Part shown: in pieces, positions 26,591 to 35,198 of the stretch | How the letters are laid out: every line of letters begins with the position of its first letter | Numbering within the stretch: the first letter of the stretch is position 1 | Assembly (NCBI RefSeq): GCF_014596945.1 | Contig: NZ_JACVXB010000002.1 | Location: forward strand, 430,172-494,171 | Length of the DNA stretch: 64,000 bases | Direction: 5' to 3' | DNA from: Aestuariibaculum sediminum | Lineage (GTDB): Bacteria; Bacteroidota; Bacteroidia; Flavobacteriales; Flavobacteriaceae | Program-made: the position numbers and the translations under genes | Notes under the pieces: generated by a model | Told to the model about the DNA's origin: nothing | Database searches by the model: none | The model's input: the letters and a program-made list of their open reading frames with translations, nothing else

Positions 26591-26609
26591 ATTTCTGTAT
26601 CGGCAAATA
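26591..26609. repeat. attR core, 19-bp direct repeat
   Basis: ATTTCTGTATCGGCAAATA is identical to the left copy in mnmE. The following G would make the stop TAG in the uninterrupted gene. Just beyond, AACAC paired with GTGTT (26617-26638) followed by T is probably the weak native mnmE terminator. Confidence 0.93.
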
Positions 26610-26707
26610 GTTATAAAACACCAATTTTATAAAGTGTTGTTTAACTAGGTTTGATTATTGCTAGTGTTTACCTATTTTTATAAGGAAGAACAACTAAGCT
26701 AACTGTA

Positions 26708-29521
26708 TTGAAATCAACTAAACTATTACTATTTTATCTTATTTTTTTCTTGAGATTATTTGTTTTCGCTCAAGAACAGCCTCCTATTCAGGTTTACACA
26801 CCTAAAGTTTATGGTGCCGATAACCAAAACTGGTCTATTTCTCAATCCAACGAAAAATTCATTTACGTAGCAAATAATAAGGGGTTATTAGAATTTAATG
26901 GCGCCAATTGGAAGGTATACGAATCGCCGAATAAAACCATTGTGCGATCTGTAAAAGTTATAAGAGATGTGGTTTATACGGGGTGTTATATGGAATTTGG
27001 GTTTTGGAATAGAACAGATTTTGGATTATTAGAATACACATCGCTATCAAAAAAGCTTCAAATTGAATTTTTAGAAGATGAAGAAATCTGGAATATTATG
27101 GATGTTGATGAATTTATTTTATTCCAATCACTTAAAAGGATATATGTTTATAATAAAAACACAGAACATATAAATATAATAGATTCGAATTCTGGTGTGT
27201 ATAAAATATTTAAGGTTAATGATGGGGTATATTTCCAAAAACCAAAAGAAGGTGTATTTAAAATTACAAAGGGAAAACCTACTTTGGCATTTGAAGATCC
27301 TATTTTTTATGATAATTATTTAATAAATATTTATAATCACCTAGGCGAATTATTATTTCAAACGGAAGATAATGGTTTTTTTGTATGGAAAGAAGGTCGT
27401 TTAGTGCCTTGGGATATTTCGACTAACAATTTACTTTTAAACGATAGAATTTATTGCAGCACAAAACTCAAAGATAATACGTTTATTTTAGGAAGTATTT
27501 CAAACGGAATAATTCACCTTTCGGCGGAAGGAGATTTGCTCTCTAAAATAAACCAAACCGATGGACTAAGTAATAATACGGTCTTATCGGTTTTTGAGGA
27601 TATCGATAATAATTTATGGCTCGGTCTCGAAAACGGTGTTAATTGCATAAATATAAAATCCCCATATAGAATTTATAATGACGATAGCGGCGAAATAGGA
27701 TCTGTAAACACGTCGATACGCTATAAAAATAATCTTTACATCGGTACAAACCAGGGTTTGTTTTATAAGCCCTATAATAGTAATAATAAATATAAATTTA
27801 TAGAAGGTACGCAAGGTGCAGTTTGGTGTTTAAAAAATATTAATGATACACTATTTTGTGGTCATAATTCAGGAACTTTTATTATTGAAGAAGGTAGAGC
27901 TAAATTAATTGTAGATGTTCTAGGAACATGGGATATTAAAACCATTCCGGGAAATAATAATTTTCTGATTCAGGGTAATTATAGTGGTTTATATATTTTG
28001 GAAAAAAGAAATAATACCTGGGTTCTTCGAAATAAATTAGATGGTTTTGATATATCTAGTCGCTTTTTTGAATTTTTAACTCAAACAGAGTTATTTGTAA
28101 GTCATGAGTATAAAGGCGTTTTTAAATTAAAATTAAATCAATTATACAATAATGTTCTCTCAATTATTAAAGATTCTTCGGTTACAAGAGATTCAAAATC
28201 TGGATTAATAAAATATGGAGATAACATTCTTTATGCACAAAGTAATGGAGTTTTTAAATACGATGTAAAAGCAAACAGTTTTCAAAAAGACACCATTTAT
28301 AGTAGGTTATATGAAACTAATGACTATACTTCTGGAAAGTTGCAGTATACCCCAGAAACTAATAAACTTTGGGCGTTTTCAAAAAAAGGAATAAACTATT
28401 TAGGTCCTAATCAATTAAGTAATTCGCTAAAATTGAGAACTATTGATTTTCCTAGTATAATTCGAAATGATGTTTCTGGCTATGAAAACATAGTTTACCT
28501 AACCAATAAAAAATATCTAGTAGGAATAACTACTGGTTATGTTATAATTGATTTAAATCGTTTTGAGAATCATAAGCATAAGATTTTTTTGAACTTAATA
28601 TCAAATAGTAATTTAAAGAAAATTGATAGTAAAGTAATTGTAGATAGATTTGCTTATGGAGAATATAGTAATAATGAAAATAGTTTAAGCTTTCATTTTA
28701 ATGTGCCTAACTATGATAAATACGCATTAACAGAATTCCAGTATAAATTGGAAGGGATTTACGATAATTGGAGCGAATGGTCGACTGGTTCGGAGGTGTT
28801 TTTTGAAAATTTACCGTTTGGGGAATATACTTTTTACGTGAGATCCAGAATAGGTGATGAAATTTCAGATAATATTGAAAAATACAGTTTCTCTATTGCT
28901 AGACCATGGTATATATCCAATGTGGCACTGGTTTTATATGTTGTGTTTATCGCTTTGTTTTCTGTTTTAATGCATAATATTTATAAACGATATTATAAAA
29001 AGCAACGTGAAAAATTATTGCAAAAAACACAACGAGAATTAGAGTTAAAAGAGCTTGAAAATAAAGAGCAATTAATGCGCTATAATAATGAAAAGCTGCT
29101 TCAGGATATCGAGAATAAAAACAGGGAATTAAGCTTATCGACTATGAACCTGATAAAGAAAAATGAATTCTTAAACAATCTTAAAAAGGAACTTAAAAAA
29201 GTTAGTGGAGATAAGTCTCTAAATAATGTTATTAAAATTATAGATCAAAATTTAAATAATTCAGATGATTGGCAAACTTTCGAAGAAGCTTTTAATAATA
29301 CAGATAAAGATTTTATAAAAAAAATAAAATCATTACACCCTTCATTAACAAACAATGACTTGCGACTTTGTACCTATTTAAGGTTGAATTTATCTTCCAA
29401 GGAAATAGCTCCTCTATTAAATATTACACCAAGAAGTGTAGAAGTAAAACGTTATCGTTTAAGAAAAAAGCTAGACTTACCGCATGAAGATAGCTTAACA
29501 AATTATATTCTTGAATTATAA
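26708..29521 (+). CDS. Membrane-spanning propeller/Y_Y_Y/LuxR regulator of the glucan locus
   Basis: The 937-residue protein starts at TTG 26708 with a signal peptide (LLLFYLIFFLRLFVFAQ). A long periplasmic sensor made of repeated propeller blades follows (for example VFEDIDNNLWLGLENGVNCI and SIRYKNNLYIGTNQGLFY). Near residues 670-740 is a Y_Y_Y domain (YKLEGIYDNWSEWSTG, FENLPFGEYTFYVRSRIG), then one transmembrane helix (VALVLYVVFIALFSVLMHNIY), a coiled coil, and a LuxR-type HTH at the C terminus (LRLNLSSKEIAPLLNITPRSVEVKRYRLRKKL by pattern). No kinase or receiver domain is present. It should sense oligosaccharides in the periplasm and bind DNA directly, like SusR. It sits at the head of the laminarin locus. 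Confidence 0.9.
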   Translation: MKSTKLLLFYLIFFLRLFVFAQEQPPIQVYTPKVYGADNQNWSISQSNEKFIYVANNKGLLEFNGANWKVYESPNKTIVRSVKVIRDVVYTGCYMEFGFWNRTDFGLLEYTSLSKKLQIEFLEDEEIWNIMDVDEFILFQSLKRIYVYNKNTEHINIIDSNSGVYKIFKVNDGVYFQKPKEGVFKITKGKPTLAFEDPIFYDNYLINIYNHLGELLFQTEDNGFFVWKEGRLVPWDISTNNLLLNDRIYCSTKLKDNTFILGSISNGIIHLSAEGDLLSKINQTDGLSNNTVLSVFEDIDNNLWLGLENGVNCINIKSPYRIYNDDSGEIGSVNTSIRYKNNLYIGTNQGLFYKPYNSNNKYKFIEGTQGAVWCLKNINDTLFCGHNSGTFIIEEGRAKLIVDVLGTWDIKTIPGNNNFLIQGNYSGLYILEKRNNTWVLRNKLDGFDISSRFFEFLTQTELFVSHEYKGVFKLKLNQLYNNVLSIIKDSSVTRDSKSGLIKYGDNILYAQSNGVFKYDVKANSFQKDTIYSRLYETNDYTSGKLQYTPETNKLWAFSKKGINYLGPNQLSNSLKLRTIDFPSIIRNDVSGYENIVYLTNKKYLVGITTGYVIIDLNRFENHKHKIFLNLISNSNLKKIDSKVIVDRFAYGEYSNNENSLSFHFNVPNYDKYALTEFQYKLEGIYDNWSEWSTGSEVFFENLPFGEYTFYVRSRIGDEISDNIEKYSFSIARPWYISNVALVLYVVFIALFSVLMHNIYKRYYKKQREKLLQKTQRELELKELENKEQLMRYNNEKLLQDIENKNRELSLSTMNLIKKNEFLNNLKKELKKVSGDKSLNNVIKIIDQNLNNSDDWQTFEEAFNNTDKDFIKKIKSLHPSLTNNDLRLCTYLRLNLSSKEIAPLLNITPRSVEVKRYRLRKKLDLPHEDSLTNYILEL

Positions 29522-29539
29522 GGACTGAACATTCTTATT

Positions 29540-29566
29540 TTTAACCTATACATTACCACAACATTT
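29540..29566. promoter_or_regulatory. Shared motif ahead of the first enzyme unit
   Basis: A 27-base sequence containing ACCTATACATT and ACCACAACATTT matches 48392-48418, upstream of susC, at 24 of 27 positions. It lies about 270 bases before the GH-A gene. The rest of the 29522-29836 gap is AT-rich leader without a gene. It is the best candidate operator of the LuxR-type regulator encoded just upstream. Confidence 0.65.
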
Positions 29567-29836
29567 AATAGAAATAGTGCTTTAAATATTCTTTTGTGCG
29601 AATTTTTTAACAGCTATAACTTTAGGTCTAGCCCTTGGTTTTATTGAAGGTTTTACTAAAACCTTATTTAATTGGTTTTGCTGTATGGGTTTTGTATGCC
29701 ACCAAATCTTTAATACTACCTTTATTACATTTATCTTTATAAGACCTACTTAAAGTGTTTAACCAACACGGTTGGCTGTAATGTTGCTATCATTTTCAAA
29801 TCAACCAAACTAAAAAATTCAACTAAACTAAATATT

Positions 29837-32800
29837 ATGATAAAAGCCTTTTTAAGATTGGTCTTCATATGTCTTGCAGTTTCCTTACATGCTCAAAAAA
29901 GTAAGGTGGTTGTAGAACAAAATAGTGAAGGCATGTTTCTCTCTGTTGATGGAGAGAAATTTATGATTAATGGAATGAATTGGGATTATTTTCCGATAGG
30001 AACTAATTACAATTATAGCCTTTGGAAACAATCAGACAATGTCATCAAAGGAGCCCTCGATGCCGAAATGGGATTACTCAAAAACATGGGGGTAAATGTT
30101 ATTAGGCAATACACAGGTGTTCCTCCAAAATGGATTAAGTACATCTACGAAAATTATGGTATTTATACCATGCTTAATCATTCTTTTGGACGATATGGTC
30201 TAACCATTAAAGGGGCATGGCAAGCTGTAACAGATTATAGGGATCCAGCAACTCAAAAACTTTTATTGGATGAGGTGGCACAAATGGCCCAAACCTACAA
30301 TAGTACACCGGGTTTGCTTTTGTTTCTTTTAGGAAATGAAAATAACTACGGTTTGTTTTGGGCAGGTGCCGAAACCGAAGATTTTCCGGATGAAGAAGAT
30401 CAGAAACGGGAAGTAGGCGAAAAGCGTGGCCGACCCATGTACAAATTAATGAATGATGCGGTTCTTAAAATGAAAAGCATCGATAATTCTCATCCCGTTG
30501 CTATATGTAATGGTGATTTATTATTCGCCGATATTATTGCCGATGAATGTAAAGATGTGGACATTATAGGCGTAAATATGTATAGAGGGAAATCATTTGG
30601 TGATGCTTTTGAAAGAGTAAAAAACGAATTAAATAAACCAATACTATTCACTGAATTTGGTAGTGATGCTTTCAATGCTATTTCTAATCAGGAAGATCAG
30701 AAAATGCAAGCTTTTTTCTTGGTTGAAAACTGGAAGGAAATTTATGAAAATGCTGCTGGTTTAGGTAAAGCAGGAAATTCGTTGGGAGGATTTACATTTC
30801 AGTTTAGTGACGGTTGGTGGAAATACGGACAAACAAAAAATTTAGATGTTCACGACAACAACGCTTCCTGGGCTAATGGGGGGTATTATCTTGATTTAGA
30901 ACCTGGTGAGAATAATATGAACGAAGAGTGGTTTGGTATTTGTGCCAAAGGAGTAACCAACGAACGGGGGCTTTACGAACTCTATCCTAGAGCAGCATAT
31001 TTTGCATTACAAGAGGCTCACGATTTAAATCCTTATGTTAAAGATGTAACTTCAGATTTTGTTGAAAATTACTTTAAAAATATACAGCTAACCGATGCGG
31101 TTTTAAAAGCTAGAGGTCAGAAAGCAGCACTTAAAAACAGCTCAGATAAAATTCGATTAAGCAATCTCAGAGCGGAATTTACAACTTATAATACGGGCGG
31201 GTCTTTGCTAACCACACCTAAAGATGCTAATCCGGACGAAAATATTTACCCTAATCAATTAGGCTTCGACCATATGCAATCTTATTTTATTGGGGTAGAG
31301 GGAAACCCTGCGCCTAATATGCGTGCTGAAGTTAATGTAAGTATTTTAGGGCATGTTGCTGAAAATCCAATTGATGAAATATTTTATGAAAATAGGGGAA
31401 GAACTTATCCTGTAAGCACAGCCGATGGCGAAATAATTGATATTTCAGATAATAACAGAGTTCAACTTTATAATGCCTCTTACGAATGGAATGCAAAACA
31501 TTTTGATATTAGAGGATTTTATAGAACAGGACACTACCATTGGGGCTACGAAGGCGATTTCTTTGGTCTGTATCCTGAAGCCAACTATGGGCCAAATTTA
31601 GATATTTACAATGGCGAAATTTCCGGTTTTGAATTTGATGGTAAAAAAGATTTGGACGGTTTTAAGGCGGCATTTGGATCTCAATTATGGTGGGGTGCCA
31701 ATCCAGCAATACTCTTAAAGTATAGTAAATCTTTAGGGAAGTTCGACTTTACGACAATTTATCATGAAGACATCGATGATATTGGCGAAGCAGTGACCTC
31801 TATTGCTATCCCGATGCCAAAAACCAGAAGAGTTACCTTAGCGGTTAAGCGCAAGTTTGGAGCGTTTACAGCCGAAATTGGTGGTATTTGGGCTGGACAG
31901 CCATTAAATGGACGTGAATTTCAGTTCACAGAGGGCGAACCAGGTAATTACACTGTTTATGTAGATAAAGTAAACTCTGAGGATAACTGGGGAGGTAAAG
32001 CGAAAATAACTTTTCAAAAAGGGATTTTTAACTGGTATGCACAAGCGGCTGCTATGGGGTTGGTTGCCAACGGTGGTGGAGATTATACTAAAACCTTTAC
32101 AGGGTGGAAACTTAAAGATTCTGGTAGCGGAAACCAAACAAATTTCTTAACAGGTTTTGCTCTAACTGCCGGAAAATGGCAAATTGCACCTAACTTTTTG
32201 TGGCAAAAACCAATCGTAGGCCCTATGCCAAACGATGTACAAGCACCAGGCAGGTTACGTAATATTTTTGATGATCCTTTTGCTGTAAGATCGAATAGAG
32301 AGACAACAGCAGGAGAAATTCTATTCTCTTACGATCCTACACCTGCAACATGGATGTATGAATGGGATAACGACAGAGCTGAAGATGCGAAATTAGCATT
32401 TAATCTAGGTTTTGTTTATCGTCATCATCCTACTGCTCAAGATGCTGCAATAGGCTTTCTTAAGGATCGTACTTTGTTCGCTTTTCCAAACTCGGCTCCA
32501 GCTCAGGATTTATGGGAGGCACATACTAGAATTGTTTCTAAAGTGCACCCAGACCTTGGAATTATTGCAAATTTATATGCAGGAAACGGACAAGCAAATG
32601 GTAGTGACGATAGATTAATTAAACGTGTTGGTGGTGACATTAGATTAATTTATAATAAGTTAAAACTAACACATTCCTTCAAAATTAATGATTGGGGGCC
32701 TTTTGATTATCACAGAGATTTCAACTTAACGTATCCAGTGCAATTAATGTTGGATTTATCGACGTCTTTAGGAAAACCGGAATGGTTTATATTACCTAAT

Positions 32801-32974
32801 ACGCGAGTAGGTATTCGCGGCACATGGCGATCATTAGATCAATACTCTCCGCGGTACGCTCCAAATGTAACCGCTTCAGATTTTGCTACACAACCAATTA
32901 TAAGTCCAGTTGGTTTTGATGATGGAAACGAATGGGAAATTAGAACCTATGTTCATATTAATATTGGTAAATAA
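29837..32974 (+). CDS. GH-A clan (GH2-like TIM barrel) glycosidase fused to a probable outer-membrane barrel
   Basis: The 1045-residue protein has a signal peptide (AFLRLVFICLAVSLHAQ). Residues 25-400 are a TIM-barrel glycosidase like the GH2 catalytic domain: GMNWDYFPIG, LKNMGVNVIRQYTG, LLGNENNYG (acid/base Glu in the NE pair) and PILFTEFGSDAF (nucleophile Glu). The C-terminal 600 residues look like a beta barrel, with alternating strands rich in aromatic and glycine residues (KFGAFTAEIGGIWAGQPL, GIFNWYAQAAAMG, LTHSFKINDWGPFDY). Such fusions would hold the enzyme at the outer membrane. Given the locus it should act on beta-1,3-glucan. The CAZy family is not certain; the nearest description is a GH2-type TIM barrel. 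Confidence 0.75.
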   Translation: MIKAFLRLVFICLAVSLHAQKSKVVVEQNSEGMFLSVDGEKFMINGMNWDYFPIGTNYNYSLWKQSDNVIKGALDAEMGLLKNMGVNVIRQYTGVPPKWIKYIYENYGIYTMLNHSFGRYGLTIKGAWQAVTDYRDPATQKLLLDEVAQMAQTYNSTPGLLLFLLGNENNYGLFWAGAETEDFPDEEDQKREVGEKRGRPMYKLMNDAVLKMKSIDNSHPVAICNGDLLFADIIADECKDVDIIGVNMYRGKSFGDAFERVKNELNKPILFTEFGSDAFNAISNQEDQKMQAFFLVENWKEIYENAAGLGKAGNSLGGFTFQFSDGWWKYGQTKNLDVHDNNASWANGGYYLDLEPGENNMNEEWFGICAKGVTNERGLYELYPRAAYFALQEAHDLNPYVKDVTSDFVENYFKNIQLTDAVLKARGQKAALKNSSDKIRLSNLRAEFTTYNTGGSLLTTPKDANPDENIYPNQLGFDHMQSYFIGVEGNPAPNMRAEVNVSILGHVAENPIDEIFYENRGRTYPVSTADGEIIDISDNNRVQLYNASYEWNAKHFDIRGFYRTGHYHWGYEGDFFGLYPEANYGPNLDIYNGEISGFEFDGKKDLDGFKAAFGSQLWWGANPAILLKYSKSLGKFDFTTIYHEDIDDIGEAVTSIAIPMPKTRRVTLAVKRKFGAFTAEIGGIWAGQPLNGREFQFTEGEPGNYTVYVDKVNSEDNWGGKAKITFQKGIFNWYAQAAAMGLVANGGGDYTKTFTGWKLKDSGSGNQTNFLTGFALTAGKWQIAPNFLWQKPIVGPMPNDVQAPGRLRNIFDDPFAVRSNRETTAGEILFSYDPTPATWMYEWDNDRAEDAKLAFNLGFVYRHHPTAQDAAIGFLKDRTLFAFPNSAPAQDLWEAHTRIVSKVHPDLGIIANLYAGNGQANGSDDRLIKRVGGDIRLIYNKLKLTHSFKINDWGPFDYHRDFNLTYPVQLMLDLSTSLGKPEWFILPNTRVGIRGTWRSLDQYSPRYAPNVTASDFATQPIISPVGFDDGNEWEIRTYVHINIGK

Positions 32975-32986
32975 AAAATTAGATAA

Positions 32987-34372
32987 ATGAAAAATATAAC
33001 ATACATATATAATATGATGCCGGTGCTGTTTGGTGTTCTGTTTAGTCTTGCAACAAGTTGTGAGAGAGAACCATCAGACGATACACGGTTTGCAACATTT
33101 TCTGCAAATCCAGAAGTGTTTATCGATAATTTTAGTGCTGGTTTGGATTATGGTCCATTTGATGGGGCTTATGCCGATGCGTTCAGTATTGATTCCGAGA
33201 ATAAGTATTCAGGGACAACTTCAATGCGATTTGATGTACCTGCCTTTGGTGAAGGTTATGTTGGAGCTTTTTTCTTTGTAGATGCCCCGAGAGATTTATC
33301 AGGTTTTGATGCATTAACATTTTATGCTAAGTCTAGCCAGTCTGCCGATATAAACGAAATTGGTTTTGGTGTTAATAATTATAACGATAGTAAATATCAA
33401 GTTAGTGCTAAAGATTTAAAAATTACAACACAATGGAAAAAGTATATTATTCCTATTCCAGATCCTTCAAAATTATTCGCTGAAACTGGCTTGTTATGGC
33501 TGGCAGAAGGTGCTGAAAATGAAACCGATGAATCTGGGTATACCTTTTGGTTCGACGACATTAAATACGAAAAACTAGGAACTATTGCACAACCACAACC
33601 CGCAATAATGGCTGGTGAAAATGTTAATGTATCGACATTTAACGGAACGACCATTAATGTATCGGATCTAACACAAACATTTAATTTAGGGTCTGGAGAT
33701 AACATGACCACATACATTGCGCCGTCGTATTTCGATTTTATGTCTTCAAATCCTGAAATTGCGTCAATAGACGAATTTGGAAACATTTCAGTACGGAAAG
33801 CAGGACTATCAAAAATTACAGCAATATTAGCTGGTGTCGAAGCCAAAGGTTCACTTGTTTTAGAATCTTCGGGAGACTTTACAGCGGCTCCAAATCCAAC
33901 AAATGATGCCGCAAATGTAATATCTATTTTTAGTGATGCTTATACTAATGCACCGGTAGATTATTATAACGGTTATTGGGCACCGTTTCAAACAACACAA
34001 GGTCAAAATGATGTTACTATAAACGGAAATAATATTATTTCTTACACAGATTTGAACTTTGTAGGTATTCAGTTTTCGGAACCAACGATTAACGCTTCAG
34101 CAATGACCAACCTTAGATTAGATGTGTATACATCCGAAACCTTAGATACTTCAGATTATTTAAAAATACAGATAGTCGATTTAAATTCTGAAACGACAGG
34201 AGAATATACAGTGCCGGTTTCAGACTTAGCCTCAAATACCTGGACAAGTTTAGATATTCCACTCGCCAATTTCGCAGGACTGAGTTCAACTTCAAGTTTG
34301 TATCAAATCATATTTGTTACCGATGCTACCATTACTAGTATGCTAGTCGATAACATTTACTTGTATCAATAA
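32987..34372 (+). CDS. Glucan-binding lipoprotein with two CBM-like modules
   Basis: The 461-residue protein has a lipoprotein signal peptide (MPVLFGVLFSLATSCEREPSDD, lipobox TSC). The first module (about 40-195) is a jelly-roll like CBM11-type domains: VFIDNFSAGLDYGPFDG, YSGTTSMRFDVP, FWFDDIKYE. A Big_2-like Ig segment follows (SSNPEIASIDEFGNISVRKAGLSKITAIL by pattern). The C-terminal 155 residues (NVISIFSDAYTNAPVDYYNGYWAPFQ, ending LVDNIYLYQ) match the repeated module of the protein at 53096. It is likely a surface glycan-binding protein presenting laminarin to the enzymes. It starts 12 bases after the preceding gene, in the same operon. Confidence 0.8.
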   Translation: MKNITYIYNMMPVLFGVLFSLATSCEREPSDDTRFATFSANPEVFIDNFSAGLDYGPFDGAYADAFSIDSENKYSGTTSMRFDVPAFGEGYVGAFFFVDAPRDLSGFDALTFYAKSSQSADINEIGFGVNNYNDSKYQVSAKDLKITTQWKKYIIPIPDPSKLFAETGLLWLAEGAENETDESGYTFWFDDIKYEKLGTIAQPQPAIMAGENVNVSTFNGTTINVSDLTQTFNLGSGDNMTTYIAPSYFDFMSSNPEIASIDEFGNISVRKAGLSKITAILAGVEAKGSLVLESSGDFTAAPNPTNDAANVISIFSDAYTNAPVDYYNGYWAPFQTTQGQNDVTINGNNIISYTDLNFVGIQFSEPTINASAMTNLRLDVYTSETLDTSDYLKIQIVDLNSETTGEYTVPVSDLASNTWTSLDIPLANFAGLSSTSSLYQIIFVTDATITSMLVDNIYLYQ

Positions 34373-34388
34373 TAAAACATAGCAACAA

Positions 34389-35183
34389 ATGAAAGTAAAT
34401 ATAAAGTATAAATTATTTCTACAAGGGGTATTATCCTTGTTAACAGTAGTTTTCATATTTGGTTGCTCGACCAGTGAAAACCAAGATGTGGTATCTAATT
34501 TTTATAATTTAACTATGGCCGACGAGTTTAACACCGATGGCCCTCCTGATGCTAGCATTTGGAATTATAACATAGGTACAGGAACAAACGGTTGGGGGAA
34601 CAATGAGCTCCAATATTATACCAACCGAACTGAAAATGTTACAGTACAGAATGGAATATTGATTATTACAGCTAAAAAAGAAGATTATAATGGTTCAGCA
34701 TATACTTCTGCAAGATTAACAAGTAAAAATTTATTTGAGCAAAAATATGGACGTTTTGAAGCTCGTATACGTTTACCGTTCGGTCAAGGCTTATGGCCAG
34801 CTTGTGGCGAAATAGATATTATGGAATATCGAGGCGAAAATCCTACCATTGTTTTAGGTAGTGTCCACGGCCCTGGATATTCCGGTGCTAATGCCGTTAG
34901 CAAAAGTTATGAATTAAAAAACGATCGTTTCGATACAGAATTTCATGTGTTTGGTATAGAATGGGGGCCAGACTTCATTAACTATTACGTAGACGATGTT
35001 TTGTATAATCAAATTACTCCAGATGATGTTGAGGGGCAATGGGTGTTCGACCATCCGTTTTATATCATTATGAATTTGGCTGTTGGCGGCAATTTTGTAG
35101 CAGCACCTAATAACGAAACCGTATTTCCACAAACCATGTTGGTTGATTACGTACGGGTTTATAATACAATTTCAACTAACTAA
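34389..35183 (+). CDS. GH16 endo-beta-1,3-glucanase (laminarinase) lipoprotein, with an internal gap
   Basis: The 264-residue lipoprotein (lipobox FGC) is a GH16 enzyme. The catalytic motif is GEIDIME with nucleophile E141, D143 and acid/base E146. Other family hallmarks are DEFN, GWGNNELQYYTNR, YTSARLTSK and the final MLVDYVRVY. It differs from usual laminarinases just before the active site: it reads GLWPACGEIDIME, whereas its paralogue at 56286 reads GTWPAIWMLGANIDEVGWPKCGEIDIME by pattern. About 15 residues carrying the IWMLG strand and GWP are missing in frame. That segment lines the substrate cleft, so activity or specificity may be altered. It should cut laminarin at the cell surface if active. 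Confidence 0.88.
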   Translation: MKVNIKYKLFLQGVLSLLTVVFIFGCSTSENQDVVSNFYNLTMADEFNTDGPPDASIWNYNIGTGTNGWGNNELQYYTNRTENVTVQNGILIITAKKEDYNGSAYTSARLTSKNLFEQKYGRFEARIRLPFGQGLWPACGEIDIMEYRGENPTIVLGSVHGPGYSGANAVSKSYELKNDRFDTEFHVFGIEWGPDFINYYVDDVLYNQITPDDVEGQWVFDHPFYIIMNLAVGGNFVAAPNNETVFPQTMLVDYVRVYNTISTN

Positions 35184-35198
35184 AATAACATATTACTA

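Larger units (their letters stand above)
1129..26609. mobile_element. 25.5-kb integrative element in the 3' end of mnmE carrying restriction systems
   Basis: The ends are identical 19-bp direct repeats, at 1129-1147 over the mnmE stop codon and at 26591-26609. A tyrosine recombinase gene lies about 0.9 kb inside the left end with HTH genes around it, which is the usual layout of recombinase, directionality factor and attachment site. The left 5 kb carries integration and phage-like replication genes; the rest is restriction and defence cargo. I find no relaxase, type IV coupling protein, Tra genes, terminase or capsid genes, so it is not self-transmissible by any route visible here. A mobilizable island or phage satellite is the likeliest description. 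The element keeps mnmE intact and supplies a new stop and terminator. Confidence 0.9.

Noticed and set aside
1129-26609. Conjugative transposon
   Set aside because: No relaxase, coupling protein or Tra genes are present over the whole element.
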